Source of the DNA: Saprolegnia diclina VS20
Taxonomy: Eukaryota > Oomycota > Saprolegniomycetes > Saprolegniales > Saprolegniaceae
Length of the DNA: 49,783 bases
Direction of reading: 5' to 3'
Assembly: GCF_000281045.1 (NCBI RefSeq)
Contig: NW_008246075.1
Location: forward strand, 34,054 to 83,836
Both the position numbers and the translations under genes were made by a program. Under the pieces are notes generated by a model. The model searched no databases. It was not told the origin of the DNA and saw only the letters and a program-made list of their open reading frames with translations. Below are positions 8,389 to 18,436 of the stretch, piece by piece (position 1 is the first letter of the stretch; each line of letters begins with the position of its first letter).

Positions 8389-11300
8389 ATGAACAAGGTG
8401 GTGCCAGTCAAGGCGGCCGAGGCGCGGGAGCCCTGCGACACGGGCCCGTCACGGTCGGCCATGACCCAAGCCGCCAAGGCCCTCGCGCTCGCCGAGCGGC
8501 TTGGTGCTGGCAAGGCCTTTCGCAAGACGACGTTGCGGGACATTGGCGAGCTCGGGATTGGTATCCAGCTCTACTTTATGCTCATCAAGTACGGCGCGAT
8601 CGCCCTTGGCGTCCTCTCGGTCTTTGCTGTCCCCAGCGCGGGTATATCCTGGCTCAACATTGTCACTCCTAAGTTCTCTAGTGTTGCACTACTATGGACA
8701 CGGTGTCCTTGCCGCGAACGCCGACCCGCTCAAGCTCACGTACATTTCCATTGCAAACGAAGGCGTCAACCCGGGCATCGATGCGTCGCTGTGCAGTGCG
8801 AACGGCGGGCGCATCGACTGCTCTGGCGACACCATCGACACGCCGCTGACGCCCGACCCCAAAATCGCGTACGTCCCAATTTTGTCGTGGATCGATGGAA
8901 CGTTGTATCGAGTAGATCGTACATCATTGCGGGCTGCGACGTCGCCTACTCGATCGTGTTTTGGCTCTTCATTGGGCTCTTTGGGTACCTCTCGCGCCGT
9001 GCCGTGCGTCTCGACGCCGTGCAAAACAGTACGCCGGCCAAGTACGCGGTGCGCGTCAAGGGCCTCCCGCGCGACGCGACTAAGGCCGAGCTCCTCGAGC
9101 ATTTCGATTCGCGCTATGCGCTCACGTTGCCGGAGATGCACTACCCGCTCTGGCTCGGATGCTTTGGGCGCCGTCGCCCGCCCCGCCGTCCAACCCTCGT
9201 AGAGTACAGTGAGATTAAGAGGGAGTCGAAGCAGCGTTGTAGGTCCCCGCGACTGCAAGCGCCGTTTCGAATGTCGACCACGTCGATGGCGACGCAACCT
9301 ACTTGGGGAAATGGGTCGCCCAAGTGACCATCGCCCACCCCACCGGGGGGCTTCTTCGCCATTTTTTGTCGCTGGAGCGGCTCACGACGCAGCTTGCGGC
9401 GCTCGACGACGTCCTAACTGCCTATCGCAAGATGCCGGTACGCGCGATATAATGGAAGAGAAGGCCCATTGCTGGCTAGACGCGGTATGCCAAGAAGCTC
9501 GTCGTCGCCGAAGCTACCCAGACGCGGCTGCAGACAAAGATGGAGAAGATCGTCGACAAGATGACGTCACTCAAGACCACGGGACTGCAGCGGTACGACG
9601 TCATCTCTATCCTGCATCGCCCAACCCGTCATAGACTCGAGGAGTGCGAGTGCGCCTACATTGTGTTTGAAAACACTGAGAGCCGCCGGCGCTGTTTGCG
9701 CGACTACCGGACGAGCACCTCGTCATGGAAGCGGTTTTGGCAGCCGAAAGCACTGCGTTTTCGCGGCCAATTTGCCATCGTCGTCGAGCCCGCGCCCGAG
9801 CCGTCCAACATCATTTGGGAAAACCTCGAGACGTCAGCGTCCTCCCGCTTCATTCGGTACTCATTGCATACCACCGACTGGACCCCTAACCGCCAATGTC
9901 GCAGGCGCTCGCTGACCAACGTGTTGACATTCTTGCTCCTCTTGCTGTCGTGCGGCGTCATTTCGCTTGCGAACAGCAGTCAGCGCAAGTTCAACGTGCC
10001 TGTGTTGGCCAATTTGTGCGAGAAGATCCAGCGGGTCTACGACGGTCCAGCGACGTCAAATGACCGGAGCGTGCGGACGCTGGTCTGGAACGACTCGATT
10101 TCATGTGGCAGCGATGCGTCGTTTGCGATCACATACGCCAACGTCTCGGCCCCGACCTTGCTCTTGCCGCCGTTTCTCAACTACAACGACGTGCGCCCAC
10201 TGCAGAACCTCACTCGGTGCATCGCCCCGTGCTTCAACGTCTCGGTCGCCGCAACCGCTAGTTGCGGCACGCTGCCATGCTTTACGACCGACACCTTAAG
10301 AACGTCGACCAACGTCTCGAGCAAATGCGAAGCCTACGTGCCCGATAGCATCCTCACCTGCTACTGCATGCCGCTCCTCGAGGCTGCCATCCACACCGAC
10401 GGCGTCCTCAACGGCCCGCGCCAGCTCTGGACAAACGAGCTTCCGTGTCAGAGCTATATCACAGCGTATTTGACCAAGACGAGTCTCCTCATCGCCGCTG
10501 CCCTGACCGTGATTGTGGTCAACGTGGGGCTCCAAGGCATTTTCTATGCCTTTGCGTCCTTCGAGCGGCACTCGTCCGAGTCGCACAAGGCGGCGGCGGT
10601 CGTCCTCAAGCTCTTCTTTGCTCAGTGGATCAACACGGCGGTCATCGTCCTCATCGTCAACGCAAGTCTTGGGAACGTGCCGCTCGTGAGCACCTTACTG
10701 AGCGGGCAGTACATGGACTTTGAGCGCGATTGGTACACAAGCGTCGGCGCCGGCTTGACGATGACGATGCTCGTGAATGCGCTGGCGCCGCAGATCGGAC
10801 CGCTCCTGAATCTGTATGTGACGTACCCGCTCTCACGCTGCTTCCACGGACGGTACGCGGTCACGCAGGCGCAGATGAATGCGCTGTATGCCAACCCGAG
10901 CTTTAACATTGCGCTGCGGTATCCCGTCGTGCTCAACACGCTCTTTGTGACGCTCATGTACGCCGGGGGGCTTCCAGTGCTCTTGCCCGTGGGCGCGATC
11001 GCGCTCTCGCTGACGTATTTTCTCGATAAGCTCACCATCATGAAGCTCTGCAGCGTTCGCACGGCGTTCGACGAGGCGCTCGGGTCGCTCGCGATGCAGC
11101 TGTTGCCCTGGGTCCTCTTCCTCCACCTCGGGTTTTCCACGTGGATGTTTGGCAACTCGTCCATTTTGGCCTCCGACTTGCTCTCGGTCAACGTGGTCGT
11201 CAATGCCCTTGCATCGTCGGTGAATGGCGGCAACAGTACGCTGCTCGAGGCTGACCCGACGGCATTTGTTCAAATGACGTTGGAGGCAGAGATGGCGTCG

Positions 11301-11875
11301 GCCACGCCGCTGGTTCAAACTCTCTACCGCTACTTGCTCAAGGCGTTTTTGAAAATCATGCGCCTCGATACGTTTCCCGTCTTTTTCCTACTGCTACTCG
11401 TGACGCTGTGGATGCTGCTCTCGAGCACGCTCTGGCCATTGCTCACGCCCTTGTTGCGGCCGTTCTTAAGCTGTCTTCAACGCTGCGTCAAGCGACTCTG
11501 TGTGCGTGCGAGCGTGCACCCAACGGCAGCATTGGCGGACGATACCTCGCCGTTCCCGCCGTTCTCCGCGCTCTTTGAACGCCACGTGGGCATGAGCTAC
11601 GCCTGCGACGTCGCCAAAGGCTTTGTCGTGGACGAAAATGGCGTGCTCACGCGGCGCTGGCCGCAAACGGCAGCGCGCATGCGGACGTGGGAGGCCTTTG
11701 CGGCGCCCGTCAAGTCGTACGACATTGCGAAAAATCCGAAATACACGGTACCCACCCAGTTCGTTTTACAGGACGAGGTGCATCGTGGGTGTAGATGGCG
11801 GTGCAGAGCCTCGCGAGCGCCCAAGCCAAGGTTACGAACGACGCGATTCTGTCGGGAGGTTGCCCCGGCGAATAG
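8389..11875 (+). CDS. CSC1/OSCA/TMEM63-type membrane channel with Cys-rich extracellular insert (6 exons)
   Basis: Exons are 8389-8641, 8682-8868, 8916-9198, 9243-9437, 9480-11747 and 11795-11875, giving about 1088 aa. The family contains stress- or mechanically gated cation channels of the plasma or internal membranes. Family features are an N-terminal membrane segment near residue 60, a cytosolic RNA-recognition-like region with AYIVFENTESRRR, the hallmark EPSNIIWENL near 412, and a C-terminal block of many membrane segments from about 451 to 957. An insert at about 470-635, between two predicted membrane segments, carries about ten cysteines and several N-x-S/T sites, consistent with a disulphide-bonded glycosylated outer loop. 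Splice phases agree at every junction. The 3' end is less certain: without the last intron (11748-11794) the frame would instead stop at 11909. Confidence 0.85.
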
Positions 11876-12688
11876 CCGAGCTCAACTGCAGTGGCATTTG
11901 CGCAGATAGGAGTTGCATAAAAGTGAATATTGCGCGTTCTACGATACTTGTATGTTCCGGAGAGCACGCTGCACTGGAGGGAGTCGAGAACTTGACCTTT
12001 GAGTTTATCGACTCGTGTTCGTACCGACGACGTGGGCCGTGGACGTGTTCGTACACCGTTCAGGTGCCAAATGTGCAACTGGTAGTCGTATCTGGTTGAG
12101 CAGGTTGTATTCGAAGTGACTTCGAGCCGGCCTCGATCCGTCAGTGTTTTCAAGGCCGTAAATGTATAGACTTTAAAGAGGCGTGGCGTTGTAAGCGCTC
12201 AACTGTCGTTGGAGTAGAGAACCCCGAACCGCAAGCAGAGACTCAGATTCCTAGCTCAATACAAGATAATCTTGCCAGGAATGTGAGATTTGAATGTACT
12301 GGGCCGCGCAGAAGGGAGCTGTGTACTTGGATCCAGAGGCCGTAGACGCAATCGAGTGCTTGTACTCTTGACTTACATTGGCCGAATTGGCAATTAGACG
12401 CGAAATGCCCACCCAGTGGGGATGCTGGCGCTGTTGCATGCATGGAGGAGATGGTGATGGGCTTGCTCCTGATACAATGAATGACACGCCGACAACGTGG
12501 CGCCCGTGCGACGACGATAGCTACAGTGCGTCGTTTCGGCCATGTCAAAGCACGTCAACGCTGTGGCGTGAGCGTACCACGCAGCAGTTGTCGCAATGTC
12601 CAAAGACGCAAAGCCACTGCATTGAAGCACAATAGATGATGGCGATGGCGAGACAGCCTGCCGCTTGCATGCAGCGGTGACGAGAGCT
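11876..12688. other. Intergenic, no gene seen
   Basis: About 0.8 kb between the convergent channel gene and the small gene at 12689. Open frames of up to about 145 codons occur on the minus strand near 11710-12153 but overlap the channel gene's 3' end, and they lack the neighbours' codon bias. I see no RNA gene or repeat. Confidence 0.45.
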
Positions 12689-12949
12689 CTACGGTGTCAC
12701 CGGCGCCGTGGGCAGAAGGCGCGGGTCCAGCGTGCCATCGTCGTACATGCGGCGAAAGGCGTCGTCGGGCAGCTGCTGTAGGACAGCCTCGACGTCGGCG
12801 TCCGGCAGGCGGAGCGACTTGACGTAGTCGCTCGAGAGGTGCTTCGCTGCGTACATGCTGCTGCCGAGCCACCAGTCGCCGCAGGGCGAGAGGTGCAGGT
12901 ACACCGCCTCCTTGGTCGCAAGCCGCCGGACTTGGTGGCGGAAGTACAT
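12689..12949 (-). CDS. Small conserved-looking protein, 86 aa, unrecognised
   Basis: A single-exon frame of 86 codons plus stop, starting at the ATG at 12949. It has the strong G/C third-position bias of the real genes nearby. The sequence begins with a basic stretch (MYFRHQVRRLATKEAVYLH), then a tryptophan-rich core SPCGDWWLGSSMYAAKHL, then an acidic, proline-containing tail with LPDADVEAVLQQLPDD. The size and basic amphipathic start would suit a small mitochondrial protein such as a respiratory-complex accessory subunit, but that is inference; I do not recognise the family. A reversed CCAAT box sits only about 15 bp upstream of the ATG and another near 12990. ADA2 starts divergently about 460 bp away. 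Confidence 0.6.
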   Translation of the reverse strand: MYFRHQVRRLATKEAVYLHLSPCGDWWLGSSMYAAKHLSSDYVKSLRLPDADVEAVLQQLPDDAFRRMYDDGTLDPRLLPTAPVTP

Positions 12950-13214
12950 GGTGGGCGTCGTGGATTGGCCCTTTGAAGCTCACTTTTATCCAATAAAACG
13001 CAAGTACCCCAGTTAATTGCCGAATGTACACTGGATGATGCAAGGCAACGACCATGTTCCTCAACTTCTATGTACGCATCAGCAAGGTCGCCGCAAGGTT
13101 CTCTCGGCGAATGTGAGGTCGCTGAGCGTACCGGCATCGTCGATGGCTGTCATGTCCCGATGCGAACCGAATGGGCAATCAACTGGTTGAGGATGCGCTG
13201 AAACACGCCCTTTG

Positions 13215-13293
13215 ATTGGCTTAAAATAAGAGATTGCCGCTGTGCGGATTGGATGAAAAGGTGCCATTTACATTCGCGACGCGCTTTGATTGG
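13215..13293 (+). promoter_or_regulatory. Two reversed CCAAT boxes upstream of ADA2
   Basis: TTTGATTGG occurs twice, with ATTGG at 13215-13219 and 13289-13293, about 195 and 120 bp before the ADA2 ATG. The identical TTTGATTGG flank and its recurrence upstream of other genes in this window suggest a CCAAT-type (NF-Y-like) promoter element. No experimental support is visible from sequence. Confidence 0.4.
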
Positions 13294-13411
13294 TTATATT
13301 CAGGTTTCGCGGAACCGGTGTTCTTGTTCGTCGGCCAAGACCAAGGTACGCGGCCGTTGCCGGGCGCGGCTCATGGACCGGCACCATGTAGGTCGATCCC
13401 CAAGCAGATCC

Positions 13412-14956
13412 ATGGGCGAATCCAAGGAAAAGGTAGAGCAGAATCACCATGACCATCCTGGGCTCATGATGAGGAGCGCAGGTGAGCTGCCAGTACTGTA
13501 CGCGCGACCTCACGCGCCTCATCCGCATCACGTGCGCCGAGTGCGCGCCCGAAAAGGGCCCGCTCGTGCTCTGCATCGAGTGCTTCTCGGTCGGCGTCGA
13601 AGACGTGCCCGGCGCGCCAGAGCACCGGAAGGACCATCCGTACCGCGTCTCCGACTGCTTGGCGTACTCGATCTTGGAGCCCGAGTGGACCGCCGACGAA
13701 GAGCTGCTATTGCTCGAGGGCATCGAGATGTTTGGCATGGGCAACTGGAAGGACATTGCCGAGCACGTGGCGTCCAAGTCGGACAAGAAGTGCGAAGCGC
13801 ACTACGTGACCGAGTACCTCAAGCTGCGCCACACCGGTGACGAGCCATCGCCGGCCAAGGCCAAGCCACCCGTTGCTGCGGTCGCCGACGACGATAAGGA
13901 AGAGATGGGCGGCGCCCTCGCCGGCTACATGCCGCTTCGCGGTGACTTTGACGTCGAGCACGAGAACGACGCCGAGCTCATCTTGGCCGACATGGAGTTT
14001 CACGACGACGACCACCCGACCGAGCGCGAGCTCAAGCTCAAGGTCATTGCGATCTACAACGCCAAGCTCGACGAACGCGAGCGCCGCAAGAAGTTTGTCA
14101 TCGCGCACGGCCTCCTCGACTACAAAAAGTACCAGCAAGTACCGTCGCGATCCTGGGCCAATGTGCTTTCTACCGATCCTGACTCTGCTAGGTCGAGCGC
14201 CGCCGCCCCAAGGAAGAGCGCGAGCTCATCGCCCAAGTCCGGCCGTTCGCTCGGTTCCACTCCAAGGAGGACCACGAGACGTTCGTGTCGGGTCTCCTCG
14301 CCGCGATGCGCCTTCGCAAGCAAATCGCACTGCTCCAAGAGTACCGCAAGCGCGGGATTCGAACTCTCGCCGAAGCCGAAATGTACGAGCTTGACAAGAA
14401 GAAGCGCGAGACCGAGCAAGCGCTGCAAAAATCGCGGGAAAGGTACCGTGCCCAGTTGTCGTCCTGGCGTGCCATGACCAACGTAGTGCTGCGTACCTCT
14501 ACGACTCGTCGCGCGGCCCGACCGCCAACCGGCAGCGCAACAGTCGGTGGCTCTCGCGCGAGCAGGACGGCGAGAGCGCGAGTGGCATCATTGACGGTGC
14601 ACCCGGCGCGCACCTTTTGACGCCCAAGGAGAAGGAGCTCTGTGCGCGTCTCCAGCTGTTGCCCAAGCAGTACCTTGTCATCAAGGACGTCCTCGTGCGA
14701 GAGAGCTACCGTCTCGGTCATCTGGATGCCAGCACTGCCGCCAACATGATTCAAATCGGTACCGCCAAGGAGGTCTCGAGGCGTCGAGGCTCACGAGGTG
14801 TGATGCGTAGATGCGACCAAGACAGGCCAGATTTACGAGTTCTTTGTGCACGCCGGCTGGGTGCGCAAGGACGGCAACGCGACGCTGACCAAGCTCGGCG
14901 AGGCGCCGACGCCGGACGAGTCGCCGGCCGCCAAAAAGCAAAAGACCGAGCTTTAA
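13412..14956 (+). CDS. ADA2: Transcriptional adaptor ADA2 (5 exons)
   Basis: ADA2 is the SAGA-type coactivator subunit that binds and stimulates the Gcn5 acetyltransferase in the nucleus. Exons are 13412-13432, 13482-14138, 14192-14442, 14487-14758 and 14811-14956, totalling 448 aa. A tiny first exon (MGESKEK) is needed because the main open frame begins at GTG directly after a CAG acceptor. Domains are a ZZ-type zinc finger at about residues 8-50 with paired cysteines, a SANT/Myb domain at about 68-120 (EPEWTADEELLLLEGIEMFG), a central ADA2 region with FHSKEDHETFV and LLQEYRKRGIRTL, and a C-terminal SWIRM domain ending in FFVHAGWVRKDG. Length and order match the family. All splice phases agree. 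Confidence 0.95.
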
Positions 14957-15466
14957 CCTCTGTCAACGCTGTCGATATCGTGCTTGTATTGTCTAGTTGC
15001 GTGTTGGGTTCGAGTCGAGCATGTAGTATGCTGAGCGCGCTTTCCAGAAGCTCGCCACGGAATCCTTGCCAACTTCAAGGCGAGACGCAGGTGACGGGTG
15101 CAGCATGTCGCGGTCGCGCTTGATCTTTTTGGCTGGCGTCAGTCCTCTTCCGCGCCCATCCTACGCTACCGAACGGTGTCGATCTCGGCGTTGCACCCAC
15201 ACGTCTGAAGCGCTATTCATTCTGGGCGCTCTAGAAGATCGCAAATAAGATCTGGAATCTGGTGCGCCGTCGTATCACAGGCTGCACAGTACACGCTCCC
15301 GCATTTCTATTTTATTTAATACCGTAATATTTGTATGCATTTATTTCATTTGCACGCTCCAGCGGGTGAGCCAGATGCCGGTGCAGCCAAAATCCAGAGG
15401 TGGTCGACCAATCCGAGCGCAGCGTCGCATTTGACTTCGTTTTGGAAAACCTGTGAAACGCGATAT

Positions 15467-15582
15467 TTCGGGAAAAGCCACCTGCGATCCGATGGATTCT
15501 CGAAGTTTCAGAGACGGTCGCCGCTCCAGATTTGATATCCTGTGAGACTGCATGCACCGGTCGCGATTGGAAGCTTCTGGAA
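15467..15582 (+). promoter_or_regulatory. Heat-shock elements upstream of the Hsp110 gene
   Basis: Two perfect three-unit heat-shock elements lie 120-210 bp before the ATG. TTCtcGAAgtTTC is at 15497-15509 and GAAgcTTCtgGAA is at 15570-15582. A two-unit TTCggGAA is at 15467-15474. Inverted nGAAn repeats are the known binding pattern of heat-shock factor. A CCAAT box (ggccaatg) follows at about 15596. The position before a chaperone gene makes function likely. Confidence 0.75.
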
Positions 15583-15703
15583 GTGCCCTATTATGGCCAA
15601 TGAAACGCGTGTGTTTGGATTCGCGCAAGGCCATTGGTGGAAAAGATCCAGCGACTAACAGTGGTGGGCGATGCATCATTTTGGCATTTGAAGTAGAGCG
15701 AAG

Positions 15704-18129
15704 ATGTCGGTCATCGGGATTGACTACGGCAACGTCGAATGCGTCATTGGCCAGGCCAAGCGCGGTGGCATTGACATCATCCTCAACGAGAACTCGAACC
15801 GCAAGAACCCGTACGAGAACCATCCTATATGATCGGATGACCTCATGATGGTTCTAGGTGCATGGTCTGCGTCTCGGGCAAGCAGCGCTACATTGGCGAG
15901 GGCGCCGTGAGCATGGCGCGCACGCAGTACAAGAACACGGCCACGGACGTCAAGCGCCTCATTGGCCGCAAGTTTGCTGCCGCCGATGTGCAGGAAGAGA
16001 TTGCGCTCTACGGCTTCAAGTGCGTCGAGCTCCCGAACGGCCAAGTGGGCATTGTGCTCAACTACAACGACACGCCGACGACGTTTTCGTGCGAGCAGGT
16101 CGTCGGTATGTTCCTCAACAAGATGCAGGCGATCGCGGCTGTCGCCAACGAGGGCGTCAACCCCGCGTACTGCGTCATCTCGTGCCCGGGCTACTTTACC
16201 GACATGCAGCGCCGTGCGATGCTCTCGGCGTCCAAGATTGCCGGCATGAACTGCCTCCGCCTCATGAACGAACACACGGCCGTCGCGCTCTCGTACGGTA
16301 TCTACAAGTCGCTCCGCAACCTCTTCCACGAGTCGGAGCCCGAGCACGTCATGTTTATCGACATTGGTCACTCGGGGTACACGGTGTCGGTTGTCGCGTT
16401 TGTCCAGGGCAAGCTCCAGGTCAAGTCGGTCGCGTACGACCGCTTCCTCGGTGGCCGCAACTTTGACATGGCGCTCGCCAAGGACGTCTCGGAGAAGTTT
16501 GTCGCCAAGTACAAGAAGGACCCGCTCGCCGACGCCAAGTCGCGCATCAAGCTCCTCGGCGCGTGCGAGAAGGCCAAGAAGAACCTCTCGCCGCAGGGCG
16601 TCAACTCGACCACGCTCGCGGTCGAGTGCCTCGTCGACGAGATCGACTACAACGCCAAGATCGACTTGGAGGAGTTCGAGACGCTCATTGCGCCGCTCCT
16701 CGACCGCCTCGAGGGCCCGATCGTCAAGGCGCTCGCTGACGCCGGGATCACCAAGGACCAGCTCTCGTGCGTCGAGATTGTCGGCGGCGGCGTGCGCGTC
16801 GCGTCGGTCAAGCGCAAGCTCGCCGACATCCTCGGCCTCGACAAGGAGAAGCCCAACTTGGGCCTCTCGACGACGCTCAACGCCGACGAAGCGGTCGCCC
16901 GCGGCTGCGCGCTCCAGTGCGCGATCCTCTCGCCGCTCTTCAAGGTCAAGGACTTCTCGATCGCCGACATTGTCAACTTCCCCGTCCGTGTCTCGTGGGA
17001 GAAGGCGTCGTCGGACGCGCTCAAGGACGACTCGATCGGCGACGATGACGAGCCGTCGCTCGGTGCCGGCGACGCCAACTCGGTGCTCCTCTTTACGCGC
17101 GCCGATGACTTCCCCAAGACGAAGCGCGTGAGCTTCCGCCGTGCCGAGACGTTTACGATTGACGCTGCGTACGACGAGACGGCCACCGAGTACCTGCCGC
17201 CGTCGCCGTACCATTCGATCGGCAAGTTCACGGTCTCGGGCATCCCGGCCGGCGAGACGGACGAGGTCCCGCGCATCCGTGTCAACATCAAGCACGACAT
17301 CCACGGCCTCGTCGAGGTGGCCTCGAGCCAGATGATGGTCGAGATCAAGGAAGAGGAGCCCAAGGAAGGCGAGGAAGCCTCGGAGGAGAAGAAGGAAGAG
17401 CCCAAGAAGAAGCGCTTCCGCAAGATTGAGCTCAAGGTGACGCCGTCCGTGAACGGCCTCACGGTCGCCGAAGTCGCCAAGGCGACGGAGGAAGAGCTCG
17501 CGATGGCCCAGCAGGACCGCATCATTGAGGAGACGGCAAACAAGCGCAACGAGCTCGAGACGTTTGTGTACGACCTCCGCAACCACCTCGGCGAGAAGTA
17601 CGCCGAGTTTGTCGCGGCGCCCGAGCGCGACGACATCGAGAACCAGCTCAACGACATGGAGGACTGGCTCTACTCGGACGAGGGCTTTGACTCGATCAAG
17701 TCGATCTACCAGACCAAGCTCGACGGCCTCCGCGCCATCTGCAGCCCCATCGATGCCCGCTACGTCGAGCACTCGGAGCGCCCGGTCGCGACCAACGAGC
17801 TCAAGGCCGTCATTGACGAGTACAAGCGCCTCGCCAACTCGACGGACGAGGCCTACTCGCACTGGTCGGACGAGGACTGCAACACGCTCCGCAACGCGGC
17901 CACGACCATCGAGACGTGGCTCTTTGACCAGCTCAACGCGCAGGCCGCCGCGAGCCTCACGGTGGCGCCGGTCGTCACGGCCGCGGCCATCCGCGCCAAG
18001 ATTGTCGAGCTCCGCGCGTCGGGGCTCCCGATCATCACCAAGCCCAAGCCGCTCCCCAAGGTCGAGGCGCCGCCGGCCCCGTCGGCCGCCGACGACAACG
18101 CCGAAGGCGACAAGATGGATTTGGATTAA
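15704..18129 (+). CDS. Hsp110/SSE-type Hsp70-superfamily chaperone (2 exons)
   Basis: An Hsp70-like nucleotide exchange factor and holdase of the Hsp110/HSPA4/SSE family, acting in the cytosol. Exon 1 is 15704-15810, the intron is 15811-15857 (GTACGAG to TTCTAG), and exon 2 is 15858-18129. The product is 792 aa, the usual size for Hsp110. The start MSVIGIDYGN and the NENSNRKNP segment match the N-terminal ATPase lobe. VMFIDIGHSGYTVSVVAF is the second phosphate-binding region, and VEIVGGGVRVASVK follows in the ATPase domain. After the beta-sandwich domain comes a Glu/Lys-rich linker near residues 540-575, longer than in Hsp70 and typical of Hsp110, then a helical C-terminal region. The protein ends in DKMDLD rather than EEVD. 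The upstream heat-shock elements predict induction by heat. Confidence 0.95.
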
Positions 18130-18384
18130 CTACTAGTAGGCGAAAAGACGTGAATATATACCTCGTACCCACTCGATTCGCCCGTCTCTGGCTCAAAAGA
18201 GGACTCTACCAGCGACGACCTGGACGGCAGTCCAAGTTGACTGTGGCGCACGCATCTGTGAGGCCCTCGGCCATGGCTGCGCAGGTTGACCGGCGTCAAC
18301 GGCCACTCTGTAGTCAACATCTGAGGACCGCCACCAGCACGCATGCCACCCAAGAAGGACAACTTGTCGCTATTACCAGAAGCG

Positions 18385-18402
18385 TATATATATATATATA
18401 TA
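18385..18402. repeat. (TA)9 microsatellite
   Basis: Nine uninterrupted TA units lie in the 307-bp gap between the convergent Hsp110 and dynactin genes. I see no gene in this gap. Confidence 0.9.
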
Positions 18403-18436
18403 TGAATGTAAGTGGAAGGACGACGGAGAAGCGGCC

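Noticed and set aside
7365-11875. DZIP1-like and channel genes as a bacterial-style operon
   Set aside because: They are on the same strand with a short gap, but both contain spliceosomal introns, each has its own ATG context and there is no functional link.
14345-14365. GATTCGAACTC, resembling a tRNA T-loop / B box on the minus strand
   Set aside because: It lies inside a conserved ADA2 exon (YRKRGIRTL). No cloverleaf or A box can be formed around it.
15005-15030. GGTTCGAGTCG, another B-box-like string
   Set aside because: The preceding 70 bases do not fold as a tRNA and lack an A box and acceptor stem.
15724-17862. Minus-strand open frame of 712 codons opposite the Hsp110 gene
   Set aside because: It is the antisense shadow of a strongly G/C-third-position-biased gene. 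It is Arg/Leu/Asp/Val-repetitive with no domain, while the plus strand encodes a full chaperone.
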